Shown: positions 43,546-56,493, numbered from the stretch's first letter. The stretch is DNA of 64,000 nucleotides from Polytrichum commune (GCA_950295325.1 OX485806.1:30568001-30632000); one strand, 5' to 3'. Notes: a model not told the origin generated them from the sequence alone. Made by a program: numbers and translations.

Positions 43546-44728
43546 ATCCTGGGATCGTCCGGCTGGTGAGGGGGCGCCATCACTATGGGGGGTCGTAGTG
43601 GTGGAGGGCCCAACGGGGAGGAGGCTCCAGATACGCGCCAGATGTTGGGATCGTCCACTTGTTGGACCGGCGCGTACGGAACATGGGGCGGCTGCATCAT
43701 GTGTTGGAAGCTGAATGACCCTTGCGACACTGGGTGCTGAGGGATGCTCTGCGCTGGGAAACCGGGGGGCAAGTGCGGAAACGAGCTGGATGGAGCCACC
43801 ACCAATCCTTGCGCCCACATCCCTTGTATGACTTGCGATATCAAGTCGGCGCTGGATGGAGGTTGGGCCATCGCCCTTAGTCTTTCTTGTTCCAAGAGGA
43901 GAGCCCTCAGCTCTGTGACCTCGTTCCGCACGGAGGGTTCTTCCGCGGCAGCCCTCTGCAGGCGGACGCGCTGCTCCTCGTCTCTACGCATCTTCTCGTT
44001 GGCTTCCTCCACAGTGAGGACTTCGGGTTTCACCCTAACCATGCCTGCGAACGCTGTCGGGGAGGGGGGATCCGATCTGAGCCGTTTGGCGAGCTCAATG
44101 TCATCGTCGTCCTCGCTGCTAATGGCAATGGTCTCCTCCAATGCGTAATCGCCATAGAGCTTCTTTCCCTTTAACTTCTTCCTCTCCCGGAACGTGGCAG
44201 TCGCGTCCCTGGAGTACATGTCCCTCGCATCGTCCACCGTAAGGACGGGCATCATCTTACTCTGCGGGGTTGCCACACGCATAGCCCTCTTCCTCTGAGG
44301 GGCTTCAGATTCTTGCGTGAATCCCGTTGCCCCTTCCTCCACATCCCCCTCCTTTTCCTCCTCTCCGTGTTCTTCTTCTTCCTCCTCCTCTTCCACCTCT
44401 CCACCTCCTGTACGGGACGGATTGCCCGGATGCAACCCGACTAGAGGTTCGGGTAATTGGGTTGTTGCCCTCATCGCAATTTCTTCCGGGTTGATCTGCC
44501 TCGCCCTATCAAGAGGGTTCTCACCCCCCTCAACAACCTCGTCCACGTAGTTTCCCGGGATCCAATCGAGGATATCCATCTTCTTTGCCAGCGATTTCTG
44601 CGTCCTGTAAAATTGCAGATCGCTATCCTCTATGTACGAGTAGATGTTCAACCCCAACATCTACACAATCCAAGTTATATAGAAATTAAAATTTGCAAGA
44701 CAAAAAACAAGACCAAAAACAATATCTA

Positions 44729-44786
44729 GTTTGGGTCGACCGACCCAAACCAAGAGAGAGACTAGTTTGGGTCGACCGACCCAAAC
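44729..44786. repeat. Two word-III sites in A3 intron 3
   Basis: 44729-44750 and 44765-44786, both perfect arms with a two-base spacer, in a 154-bp intron. Confidence 0.95.
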
Positions 44787-46233
44787 TGCGCAAGAGCTAA
44801 AGAATGTAACTTACCATGGCAGCATAGAGGGGTTTCGAGCCCCCGAACACGTTGAAGATACAGTCCCCTCTCCTAGTCAGCGTCCTCAGCATCCGCATGT
44901 AGAATTCCATCCGCAGCTCATCTGCAGGATAGTTTGCGTATTTGGCCTCGTCGTATAGGCATTTGCTGGAACCTAACCCATCTGGAACTTGGAAGAGCTT
45001 GTCCATCCGGGATATAGGGTGGTTCGGCACCTTCAACAACTCCGCTTTGTACACGAAGTACAAACACAGGACGTTGACGACCTTGGTCTTCTTGTCCTTC
45101 AACGACGTGTAGGCCCCCTCCGCCGGTGCGGCGATGTAGTGAGACTTGGAGACTGCATACTCCGGCTGCAATTTCCGGACAAGGTCGTACACCTGCTCCG
45201 CCCTCCTATCCTCGACTATCCATAGCCAGACATCAACCTCCCTGAACTTAGGACTCGCATAATCGACGAACTTAGATAGGAAGGGGTCGTAAAACAGTGT
45301 GCTCATCGTACCCTCAAATGAGCTTCCAGGAATGTTCCTGAAATCTATCATTCCGAATGGGAAACGCCCCCCTGCTTTCGTCCTTATCGCCATTCTGGCG
45401 TCTTGACCTGGCCAGCCCTGAATTTTCAAAGGCTCGAAGGTGACAAGGTTGAAGTAAGCGTCCCCTTCAAACTGGACAATCTTCTTCTCCTTGATGAAGT
45501 TTGAGAACGCACGCGCTGTGTGATCCGGAAGCGCCCGGTTCTTCCCACCCTTCACCATCTTGGCCCGCAAGAAGTCATCCCCCGCTTCCCTTATTAGAGC
45601 CGCCATGGAGGCACTGGTGAACTTATATTCAGCTTTGAATGCTCTCCAGTTAGCCTCATGAACCTCGCCGTCCACGACAATATTCCTCTCCGGCACCAAT
45701 TTATGCAGCTCCTGCACTATAGTTGTCTTCTTTTTCCTATTCTCCGTCCATTCCTTCATGGTGTAGCATGAAGGGACGAAGGATTTGGGCTTTAAGAAGA
45801 CAATCTTCGGGTGCACCCAGCACCTTTTCGCCGTGGGCGTGAAATGCAGGATGTGCGCCGCCGCCTTCTCCATCTCCGTCTCGGAAAGGCCTTGAAGAGT
45901 TCTAAAGAACTCTCTCACGAGAGGCTTCATTTGTTTGAAGCGCGTGGTTTGGTTGAAGAAAATTCATGTGTCCGGGTCGATGAGCTCACCCGTCTCATGC
46001 TTCTCAAATACACTCTTCCACTTCATCCAAACGGAGTCGGATGTTGTTATTAAATAAATCTCCCCTCTAAGCTCGTTGTATTTCTTCTGTTTGTGACTAG
46101 CATTATCAATGGAGGAGAATTTATTTATCATTTGGTATTTGAAGTCCTGCATGTGATCAAAACAATCATTTGAATGCATGTTAGATATGAACATGTGATT
46201 TCCAAAACATATCATGACCAGTGTCTGCACCAA

Positions 46234-46440
46234 GAGTTTGGGTCGATCGACCCAAACTAAAAAAACATGACTGCAACAAGAGTTTGGGTCGATCGACCCA
46301 AACTAAAAAAACATGACTGCAATAAGAGTTTGGGTCGATCGACCCAAACTAAAAAACATGACTGCAACAAGACTTTGGGTCGAGCGACCCAAAGTACACA
46401 AATAAAGCTGCAAAAGGAGTTTGGGTCGATCGACCCAAAC
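46234..46440. repeat. Five word-III sites in A3 intron 2, about 46-bp spacing
   Basis: 46234-46257, 46281-46304, 46327-46350, 46371-46394 and 46419-46440. Spacing of 44-48 bp and shared flanks (AAAAACATGACTGCAACAAG) show a tandem origin. Confidence 0.95.
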
Positions 46441-47800
46441 AATACTCACCTCCCACTTGGGATTCTTGTCCTTTGCATTCTCCCTCTCCTTGGGAGGCCT
46501 ACCATAGAACTCCCACACCTCCCGCGAGGCCATGATATTCCTTATCCAGGAAGCTTGGTAGGCCCTTTTCTTATTCCCCATGTTAAAGTAACGGGAGATG
46601 TCGCTCAGTCGGGTCTCATCGTCAGACCACACCACCAGTGCCTTCCACACCTTCAACTTCTCCTTCTGATGGTTGGGATCGTCCCACTCAGTCATCAGTT
46701 GGATTTTCTTGGAAGCCTCAACGCTGTGTTGGCCGTCTATGAGCCAAAAATCGCCTTTTTGAATTGTCGCCCACATTTCAGGGGTAGGCATTCTCTTCAG
46801 TCCCTGGGGCATCACTACAATGGTTTGCCTGTCGTCTTTGAATTGTTCGCTAACGATCTGCGCGATTATCCAATCGACGTAGGCGTCTTCTTTTGCCCGG
46901 ACACATTTTTCTGGTGGCGCGAGATGACACTGACTGATGTTCACGTCGAATTTGAAATCCCTGCCCATGAAAAAGCAATGGGAGCACTTGGTCGTGAAAT
47001 TGTTCACGATTTTTTGGATCTCCCCTGCATCCACTTCCTGCCCTGGCTTCGGCATGCGCAATTCTGGAGAGACTGGCTCGTCAGTCATCACAGATGACTC
47101 TCTCGCCCTCTTGGAGGGAGTTGTTTGGCGGCTGCCAGAAAGCGTAGGAGTCTGGTTATCCGCCGGTGTCTCCGATGGAGTGGTTCGTCTTGAGCTAGCC
47201 GGGACTGGTTGCGGTATCCTCACCGATTGAGGCCTTGACGACCCTGCACCTTCCTCAGTGGGTACCTTCCGCCTGACGGCTTGCTGAGACTTCGTTTTGC
47301 TCTGCAGGGCTTTGTTGAGCACGCTGATTGCATGCTTTAGTTTCGTAAACCGGCTCGAGACCTTTGTGTTCGATGTACTGGCATCGATGAAAATTGTCTC
47401 GGGTTTGATTACATCAGGTTCGACACATGACTCCCTTGCATATGTAGCGTCAAAGGGTTCGACGAACTGGTGCAGAAACATATGAGCATTCTGCACAGCG
47501 CTGTTCTCAAGGATGACGTCTGCGTAGTCTCCAAAAGACTGGACCGACGCCACCTCCCATCCCGTAAGAGTCGCCCAGGTATGTTTTTCCACGGTCCCTA
47601 CTTTGACAACGAATATCAGTTTGTAAATGGAGGTTTTTACTACTTGAATTGACCAGGCGAGGACAAGCCCGTCCTTAGGGACATATGAGTCATCCTGAGG
47701 TGTTTCGTGCTCCTGCCATAACACGTCTGGCGCAAGCATGAACCACCTTTCTCCTGGTCTTTTCTTTGGGGCCATCTGCAAAGAAAGAAGCAAGGATGTT

Positions 47801-48232
47801 AGTTTCGGTCGTTCGACCCAAACTTCTTCACAATAGATTAGATGTCACGTGATGGAAGGGAAATGTAATGCATCAACGCATTTATTTTTGGATTGTGTCT
47901 TGTTATTTTAGAACTTCATTTATATGTTTATATGGTATTTCGTTATCTTGGGTGGATTTGCGTTTTATATTGTCATCAAGGATTTCTTGAAAAGTTTATA
48001 CTGTAGAGGTTGCGTTTGGGTCGACCGACCCAAACAGCAGGATGTGCTTTGGGTCGATCGACCCAAACTATAGGCTGTGTTTAGGGTTTAGGGACCCAAA
48101 GCACATCATGCTGTTTGGGTCGATTGACCCAAAGCACATCATGCTGTTTGGGTCGATTGACCCAAAGCACATCCTGCTGTTTGGGTCGATCGACCCAAAC
48201 TATAGGCTGTATTTGGGTCGTCTCCCCAAACT
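47801..48232. repeat. Word-III cluster in A3 5' intron, partly a 35-bp tandem repeat
   Basis: Sites at about 47801-47822, 48014-48036, 48048-48069, 48111-48132, 48146-48167 and 48180-48201, with degenerate ones near 48078 and 48212. The middle ones repeat GCACATCATGCTGTTTGGGT-type units every 35 bp. Confidence 0.9.
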
Positions 48233-48351
48233 GTTCTATTTTAATATAGTTTTTTAAACTTGGCATGTAGCATATACAATGCTTATGCATTGTGTATGCT
48301 ACAACACTGTCAATTAAGAAACACATATTGGAACCCCTTGAAAAACAATAC

Positions 48352-49200
48352 CTTTGCTGAGGGTTTCTGTTGTAGTCGTTGCAGATGGTTGCTTTTGAAC
48401 AAGTGCTCTTCTTCGACTAAGACAGAATCAGTGAATTCCTATTCGCAGACACGCTAAAACTCACAAACAACTACCAAAGATTTCAAACCTTTCTTGAATC
48501 TCTCAATAAACCCACAATCTCTCACACAACTCCTGAGTCTCTTCATAATCACTCAAACAACAATTGTAACTCTCAAACAACAACTGAGTCTGTTAAAACA
48601 ACAACTGAATCTCTCAAAACAATAACTAAATCTCTGAAAGCACTTTTGTATCACTTTTGTATCTCTTATAGAACTTCCTAATCTGACAAGCACTCACATG
48701 CACTCACAAGCACTCACATGTACTCACAAACACTCACATGCACTCACAAGCACTCACATGCACTCACAAGCACTCACAAGCACTCACATGCACTCATCCG
48801 CACTTCGAACTCTCGCAAGCACTGCCTAAAGCTCACACAGAATGTTGGAAAACCCTTCAACAATCTGGAAAACACTTCAACAATGCTATATATTGCAACA
48901 CTAGTGCAATCTCCCGCTACAGCAAGAGAAGGGAGGGAAGGAGAAGAAAAAAGGGTGGAGAAGGAATGTAAAGAAAAGCGCCACCCTAAATCGCCACGGC
49001 GCTTCAGGAGAGGCGGCGCTTCCACAAGAGGCGCGGAGCGAAAGGTTGGCGGGAGAGAGAGAGAGAAAGGAGGAGAATGCTTGGCGGCTGGGGTTTTGTT
49101 ACCCTCGGGAATTGGCCCCCAACCGCGCGAATAGGGTGCCAACGTGATTAGGGCAGCAACGGGAATAGGGTTACGGGGAACCCTAACTCCCATCCCTCTA
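48352..49200 (-). promoter_or_regulatory. Promoter and non-coding first exon of A3
   Basis: Donor CAGCAAAG|GTATTG at 48352/48351 on the minus strand, and the acceptor at the A3 ATG. The exon upstream is rich in GAGAGATT and TTGTTGTTTGAGAG units, as in A1. A TATA-like ATATATAG lies near 48888-48895 on the minus strand. GC-rich DNA at 48.95-49.2 kb may belong to the upstream promoter. Confidence 0.45.
48690..48795. repeat. Minisatellite of CACTCACAAG/CACTCACATG units
   Basis: About ten decamers CACTCACATG or CACTCACAAG in the 5' UTR region of A3. Confidence 0.85.
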
Positions 49201-51480
49201 AGGAGTAAACCCTTAGCGGGTAGTACAATTTTGAATAGACTTTGGAGTAGCCTAAGGTATACATCAAATGAGGTATTCTAAAAAACTAAACCATTTATAC
49301 AACTAATACATCTTTACAACGCAACTTTATGCTAACACTAATACTTAATTCCTACTTACATGACACCATTAACTAAATTTTCCAAACAAGTTGAAGTCAT
49401 TGGTTTCTCGTTTGTTTGAGCACGTTATAAAAAAAATACAATTACGTGCCAAATACAATAGACTTTACCATTGATGCCAACAACTCACACAATATGCAAT
49501 GAATAAAAAAGACAATCCCCACCCCCCAACATGAAATTCGGAAATTGAGGATATTTGAATGTGGAGCCTAAATGAATACCTTCCCCAAGTGCATATTGTG
49601 AGGGTTTGGAATTGCATGATCTTTATTTCAAAATGCTAACATGCTCAAGTTTTATAGGGTATCCCCTAGATATTCACTTTGATGAATCACATAGTCGCCA
49701 ATAAACCATGGATCGTGATATATGTACTTGGAATGTGATATAAAAGCAAATCGGAGAACCACAACATCATATGAAGCCCTTCAAGCAATCATGTTGTTAT
49801 TGAAGGTTCGCTCCAAGTATATTAGATAATGGCGCAAGACAAACTTGATGTTGTTTGTATATGGAGGTAGCACTGAACAACTACAAGATTTGGGGTTTAG
49901 GGTTTAGGGTTTAGGAGTCATGGTTATAACATATTAATCTATCCAATATTAACGTACAACATTGACTTACTGGTGAGAAGAGTCTTATAGGAAGGTTATA
50001 GTAAAGATGATGTTGAGTATGTTAAGTTGTTATTTGGGACGTTTAAACGTGATATACTAATTGGTCTTGTGTTTATTCAAATAGCATTTCATGTTGTGGA
50101 TGTTATTAGGACTTAGGGGTCTAACTTTGGATGTTTTGCTCCCTTTGATGAATCACATAGTCGCCAATAAACTATGGTTCGTGATGTATTTAATATATGG
50201 AATGTGATATAAACGTAAATCGGTTAAGCACAACATCAAATGAAGCCATGCAAGCAATCGTGTTGTTGTTCATTGTTCCCTCCACGTATATTAGATAATG
50301 GAGAAAGATATAACATTGTCAAATGTTGTTTGTATATGAAGAAGAGTCTAATAGGAAGGTTATAGTGAACACAATCTTGATCATGTGAATATGTTATTTG
50401 GAACGTCTAAACATGATATACTAATTGGTGTAGGGTTTAGTCAATATGTATTTCATGTTGTGGACGTTATAAGGGTTTAGGGTTCAACTTTGGATGTTTT
50501 GTGCACACACATTAGTAACCTTGAAGTGAACTTGAGGATGGATTCAATTAGCATGGAAATATTGAACTCAAAAGCGACATTGGTAGTTAGTATCCCCTTA
50601 TCGACGTCCACATACATTCGTCATTGCCACAGTTGCATGCGAGAGAATAGGACAATATTGTAGGGTTTAGGGTTTAGGGATGACAACATATTATATATAA
50701 AAGCTCTTGTCACTTGCATTGTTGCAAATTCAGATTTGGAACAATAAATGAACTTTGTCATGACATAATTTGATTTCAAAATTAATAATTCCCCTTGCGA
50801 GGATCTTCATAACCACTTTAACTATTGTATTTAGTGACTCTTACCATAAGGCGTTACACAATGTTTAGACTTCTTTTGTCTACATATTGGTTAATGCCAT
50901 ACCGTAATGTTTGAATTAAAGTAGATCAATATCATCATTTAATATGTATATGATGCATTAGGGTGACATTGTAGAAGTTTTTGTTTGATCCATATATTAA
51001 TTTGAGACTAGAGAAAGTCTGAATTTAACGAATATAGTGTTACATACGTTTATCATTGCCACACTTCCATGCGAGATAATAGAGCAATGTTCTAGGGTTT
51101 AGGGTTTAGGGGAGACAAATAAATAATTTTATTCATCATGACAATGGCCTCAAGCCTTGGAAACTCTCTCATAATTGCAGCCTCCAAATGGCCCCAACCC
51201 CACCGAAATAGGTTTGCACTTGAAAGCATTGAATGGAGTTGTGGTTGGGTATACATATTGGTTAAAATATACCGTTGTGACACTTGAAAAAATTAATGTG
51301 GCCGCCACCCTTCCTCCCAATGTCGTATGTCATATACACACAAAACCAAAAAAAGATTAAATATCATAGACTAAATCATATGACGGCTGGGGTATGAGAG
51401 GGGCATTGAAAGATGCGCATTTTCTACAATAAACAGAAAACGGGGAATTCTGTCAGGAGGTTTGAAATAACAAGGCGGGA
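49201..51480. other. Central intergenic region of E3
   Basis: AT-rich non-coding DNA with two large direct repeats: 49677-49830 with 50145-50300 (GATGAATCACATAGTCGCCA...), and 49977-50140 with 50340-50505 (AGAGTCTTATAGGAAGGTTA...). It also has telomere-type TTTAGGG runs near 49893, 50663 and 51095, and an extra T-side terminal repeat ending at 51041. Confidence 0.6.
50994..51041. repeat. Extra T-side terminal repeat inside E3
   Basis: GATCCATATATTAATTTGAG, ACTAGAGAAAGTCTGAATTT, AACGAATATAGTGTT. Nearly identical to the right end of E3 and E4. It is probably the end of a short non-autonomous relative nested in E3; its other end is not clear (an ATTCGGAAATTGAGGA-like stretch near 49540 is a weak candidate). 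Confidence 0.65.
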
Positions 51481-51485
51481 AAGGC

Positions 51486-51660
51486 ATCCAATGAGGAAGT
51501 CGGGCAAGTGGAGGTGGATAGTATAAAGGGGCGCACCCCCCAAAAGTTGGTTTTTTTTGCTCTTCTCCCACTCCTGAATTCGTAGAGAGAACTCTTAGTC
51601 GGAGCTGTACTTCGAGGTTCGTTCACGCTGCTGTTCATGAGGACCTATCCACAGCATGCA
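51486..51660 (+). promoter_or_regulatory. Candidate promoter and 5' UTR of T3
   Basis: CCAAT-like ATCCAATGAG near 51486, TATA box TATAAAGGGG at 51521-51530, then a GC-richer leader. The coding ATG is at 52978 after a TGTGTGTAG acceptor, so a 5' intron of more than 1 kb holding the word-III array is likely. The donor was not fixed. Confidence 0.5.
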
Positions 51661-51757
51661 AGTCCGCAGTGAACTTTGCAATGAGCTGAAATTCCACACA
51701 CCTCTCAATATCCGCTGCATCATACGCCGCATTATACGCTGTATTATACGTCGGTCG

Positions 51758-52777
51758 ACACTAGTGTTGGCGGGTTCCAGTCTGACCCTTGTGAGGTTTG
51801 GGTCGGTCGACCCAAACCCCTCCAGTAGTGTGGGCGGGTTCTAGTCTCACCCTTGTGAGGTTTGGGTCGGTCGACCCAAACCCCTTCACTAGTGTTGGGG
51901 GGAGTCTACTCTGACCCTTGTGAGGTTTGGGTCGGTCGATCCAAACCCCTTCACTAGTGTTGGGGGGGGGTCTACTCTGACCCTTGTGAGGTTTGGGTCG
52001 GTCGACCCAAACCCCTTCACTAGTGTTGGGGGGGGGTCTACTCTGACCCTTGTGAGGTTTGGGTCGGTCGACCCAAACCCCTTCACTAGTGTTGGGGGGG
52101 GGGTCTACTCTGACCCTTGTGAGGTTTGGGTCGGTCGACCCAAACCCCTACCCCACTGTGGGCGTTTATCGTAAAACCTTTTAGAAGGTTTGGGTCGGTC
52201 GACCCAAACCCCTACCCCACTGTGGGCGTTTATCATAAAACCTTTTAGAAGGTTTGGGTCGGTCGACCCAAACTTTTTCGCACATCGTGAACGAATTGTT
52301 AATGGCCCTTACCCAAGGTACTCAGAAGGTTTGGACGGACAGAGTAGGAACCTTATCCCATCATATGTAATGTTTGGGTCGAGCGACCCAAACCTCATCC
52401 CAGTGTGGGTGGATTTACACTGTGAAAGTTTGGGTCGACTGACCCAAACCCTTTCCCGGTGTGGGTGGACTTACCCTGTGAAAGTTTGGGTCGACCGACC
52501 CAAACCCCTTCTGAGTGTGGGTGGGTTTACCCTGTGAAAGTTTGGGTCGGTCGACCCAAACCCCTTCCCCAGTTTCGGCGGTTGTAGTTGACCATGACAA
52601 GGATTGGGTCGGTCGACCCAAAGTTTTCCCCACAGTGTGATGGAATTCTAAATGGCCCTCAACCCATCATTGTACAAGGTTTGAGTCGGTCGACCGGAAC
52701 CCGACCCTATCCCACGGGCAAGGTGTGGATGGCCCTCAATCCCTGGTGCCACAGGGTTTAGGTCGGCCGACCCAAAC
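51758..52777. repeat. Tandem array with fifteen word-III sites upstream of T3
   Basis: Sites at about 51795, 51859, 51924, 51990, 52056, 52123, 52187, 52251, 52372, 52428, 52484, 52540, 52602, 52678 and 52753. The first six lie in units of 64-67 bp (CACTAGTGTTGGGGGG..., length differing by G-run). Later units are 56-65 bp with other flanks. Spacers GT, AG, CT and AC are seen. Confidence 0.95.
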
Positions 52778-52977
52778 TCCCACCCAAAATATTTTGTGGA
52801 ACATTTTGTGGACTGGCGCACAGTATTGGGAGCTCACATTGCATTTGTGTTGCAAATGTCTTGATCCTCAGTGTCCCCATTCATCGTGATGTTTTGCATT
52901 TTCCAATATTTGATTCTTTTGGACCCTTACGTTGTGTCCATGTTTGTTGAGGTTTCATGTGCATGTGTGTAGGCGTA

Positions 52978-55900
52978 ATGGAGGGAGTTGGTGGAAGAGG
53001 GGATTCCTTCTCTGAAGACATGGGCAGCACCCAATCTCTGTCTGGGGATGAGCTAGACATTGTCGGGGAGGATAGTTTTGATGACAGTGCAGATGAAGGT
53101 CATTTGGGGAGTCCTTCGCCATCTGACCCTTTTTGCCCCATTGTGGAATGTGCGGGACTTTCACGAGCTTCATGGGTGAATTTGGATGTGGTACTTGTTA
53201 ATGACAGTGGAGTTGCTGTGGCGGAGGGTATTTGTCATAACACACATCCACAAGATTGCATTGATGAACACCCCCTTGGCACCGAGGACGTTGGAGTTGT
53301 TATATTAGAATCACTCGTACATTCGGAAGTCAATCCAACTCATAGGTTCTCGTTGCGAAGGTAGCCGTTGAGGAATGTGACAATTGAGGGGGTTAGCTTG
53401 CGCGACCATGAGCGACGACACGTCCAAATCCAACAGGAGCTCCAAGCAAACATTCGGCCACGCAAAGGCCTTCGGAAGTACGAAACATTGACACGTCCTA
53501 CTCCGTCTGCAAATAAGTGTAAACGTCAAAGGTTGCTCTGTGAGGAGTCTATTAGAGAAGTTGCTACGAAGGATTGTTGTGTACATCGTTGTTGCCAATT
53601 GTTCCCAAGAGATAAATTGAAGGCCATCCGTAAAGAAATGTGGCTTGGAGATTTCCGTCTAAGATCCACCAAAAAACTTGATGTCCATAGGGCAATACAT
53701 GTGAACGGAGCGGGTCGCAAGGTCATCACCCTTGAGAGCATAGACGTGTGTTGTACGGCATGGTACACCATTCATGGTGTGTCGAAAGCGGAATTTTATA
53801 GACAAGCCGCGTATGCCAATGAAGGCCGCCGTGCCCGTCACCATGGGAACATGGGCTTAAAGAAACCAAGAGAAGCAACGAGACAAGCAACAGCCACTTT
53901 GGCAACCACCATTGTCCCCCTTGCCGATGCAATGCCGTACAAAACACGCACACTCGCAACCGGTGAAAAGGTTGTGGAGAAGGTTCTTCCTACAGGCACA
54001 AAATGGAAAGACATATTGTTGGACGTAAACGCAGTTGGCGAGAAGGCCGGGTTGGACCCAATTTCGTTGTCGAAACTGAGTGCTATCAAAAAATCTCACT
54101 TTAGCGAATACATCACAAAAAGACGAGGCGACAAATTTGCCCGTTGTTCCAAATGCGAGAAGTTGAAACGCCTTCGAGATGCACACACGATGGGGACAAA
54201 GTCCTATGCCGCACATCAAATGAACTATTTCAAGCATGTGAACATGCAAGAGGCACACCGTAATGATTACTACACAAATAGAACTTTGTCCATCTCCAGG
54301 CCTTTGGAAGTCCTTACAATCATCCATGACAAAACAGCCTCACCATGTTTTGCAAATCAAATCAAAGCCACGGACGGCCTTTTTAAGCTTCCTGTTTCGG
54401 TTACAGGTGATTTTGATAACAATTGCATTGCATTACCTAAACACAAATTTGTGCGTTTAGGTTTGTACTTGGGGCCATACATGTACACCATGTGAATTTT
54501 TTGGTGTTATAGTTGAATATTAAACCATTGGGTTGCCTTTGCAGGAATGATTGCACATGGGCATGGTGATGTCAAATATGCTCATTATGCTCTTGATTTG
54601 TATCCGGCGGATTCAAACCACACGATAGGGTCATTTGCAAAGCTTTTACGTGATTTGGAGAAACCGCCGTCCTATTCATCAAGATTGTTATTTGAAAACT
54701 CAGGATCAACACCTCTATATGAAGTGGTCTTGGATGGAAGAGATGTATGCGTGCACTCATTGCCGGAGCCACCAAGTGAAGATGTGATTGCCAAGAATTT
54801 GCCCCCAACTCTGCGTGTCCAATTGGACAATTATGCGAAGGACAATAAAAGTAGATATGTTTTTGCATATTGGTCGTTGTTGGTTGCGAAAGGCATTTTC
54901 AAGGAGGTTTTTGTGTCCTTTCTATTGGTAGGCCACATGCACGATGATATTGATGCGTCCTTTGGGCGGTGGAGCATGAAGTTGCGCGAGGAGGATTTTC
55001 CAACAATCCCATTGTTGATGAAGTCGTACATGGATTTGGAGAAGATTCCCGTCATCCCCCATATGATCGAGGAGGTTCCAGACTTCAAGGCATTTATAGA
55101 ACCGTATATTCGAAGCGGAGCTCACCGATTGATCGGGCATACGAATGCACAACAATTTCGGTTCTACGTGCATGACGATGGTGTCCCCGCCATGCAATAC
55201 GAGTTGTTGTGCACGTCACAAGACTGGAGCCCGCCAGAGGGTCTCCTTGTATGGCGTGTTGATGGGGAAGGAAGGACGATGTTGCCTGACGGAGAGCCCA
55301 TGAAGAATTTGGAGGACATTTGTAAAGGCATATCAGGCTTCATACAATATTGGGAGAGTTTGAGGGTAGCGGATGTTGGTGGATCGTGTTGGCTTCGTTA
55401 CGGAAGTTGGATACAATATTGGACACGTGTTCGTGGCGCTTTGGCAAACCTTCATCAAGATACACCCCTTACTTTAAGGCATGGGTTTTGGCCACAAACA
55501 CGTGTCAATGTACAAGCTTCGGAGGCTAGTCTTTTGGGAAATGGAGAGGTTCGAGAGGAGTTTGATGTGGACGACCATTACATGGGGCCTGCTAGTAGTC
55601 GTCCGCCACCATCTTTCCGCATTGCAGTGGATTGTCATGAAGGTTATATGCTTATTTTGCGTCCTGGAGATGAGACATATGCAAAGCCAGTGTGGGTGGC
55701 AAGAGCTTTGTCCAAACCAAATTTTGTAACTTCCAGCCCTCATTTTCGACAAATACAAGTAGAGTACTACCGACCGACAGCACGGAATGAAGATGTTGTT
55801 CGGCATTATACAGGCTGGGATACAAACCAACACTTTCGGTGGAAGGTGGATTTTGAGCATGGTCCATCTTGGGTAGATACATATTCCATATTCATAGCAT

Positions 55901-56010
55901 GGAAACCACGGAAAAATCATAGTGGATCAGTGTCCATCCCTCAAAAGTACATAACTTTTGCAAAAGACAACCTTGCTCGGATCGCAGAAGAAGCAACCCA
56001 CGTTGAATGA
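52978..56010 (+). pseudogene. T3: DUF7869-like putative DDE transposase with a nonsense codon
   Basis: Exon 1 is 52978-54406 and exon 2 is 54545-56010, phase-1 intron, 964 residues if read through. Acidic N-terminus, KDCCVHRCCQLF, ARCSKCEKLKRL, VQLDNYAKDNKSRYVFAYW, SFLLVGHMHDDIDASFGRW and a conserved C-terminal module (FRIAVDCHEGYMLILRPGDE). Damage: TAG at 53362-53364 where T1 and T4 have Trp. In addition, five codons (MDHAK) present in T4 at 21459-21473 are absent near 54331, in a box that in this family carries a conserved acidic residue. Divergent to A3 in the same element. Confidence 0.8.
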
Positions 56011-56493
56011 GAAGTTGGTAGGATTGTGTTAGCATGATTATAGTGTAAACAGTAATTCGATGAATATATATTACTCATATGTGTGCTCCTTAAACTTGGG
56101 GCAAAGTTTGGGTAGAACTTGCGAATGCTATATTGTTTGGGGTTGGATGAATATCCATTTACTATATTTCAATACAGTTGTGAAGTTCATTTTTTTTATT
56201 AAGTTTGGGACTAAATTTTCCATTGAAGAAAAATGCATTTATTGCATGCACTTTGTATGTTGCAATGTCTATATTTTATTGACCATGCTAATAATAGAAA
56301 TCATTTTATATGTTACTTGGGTGAAACTAGTTTGGAGTGCTCTACCCAAAGTGTTTTTGTAGATGAAGTTGGTGTTGAGTGCTCTACCACATGTGCTTAT
56401 GTCCACACATAATAGATTTGGGATATTAGAACATATAATATATTTGAGATCGTTCTCAATATAGTTTCGGAACACGGAATGTTGTTTGATCCA

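Larger units (their letters stand above)
41900..47775 (-). pseudogene. Gene A3: paralogue of A1 with one nonsense codon
   Basis: Exons 47775-46450 (442 codons), 46146-44815 (444), 44660-43176 (495) and 42712-41900 (271), all phase 0, ATG directly after TTTGCAG. Markers: WLIDGQHSVEAS in exon 1; MIDFRNIPG, VDVWLWIVEDR and IFNVFGGSKPLYAAM|MLGLN across exons 2 and 3; ETIAISSEDDDD (SIM-like) and a coiled coil (LTVEEANEKMRRDEEQRVRL) in exon 3. The only defect seen is an in-frame TGA at 45966-45964 (DPDT-stop-IFFNQ). Everything else is open over about 1650 codons, so the stop may be recent, an error, or suppressed. Word-III sites fill introns 1-4 and occur twice in exon 3. Confidence 0.75.

Noticed and set aside
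48718-49134. 138-codon His/Thr-rich frame
   Set aside because: Runs through a minisatellite and the 5' UTR of A3; no conservation.
51795-52777. CRISPR-like array of repeats and spacers
   Set aside because: The unit is an inverted repeat with homologous flanks and related 'spacers' in a plant transposon; there are no cas-like genes. It is a tandem array.
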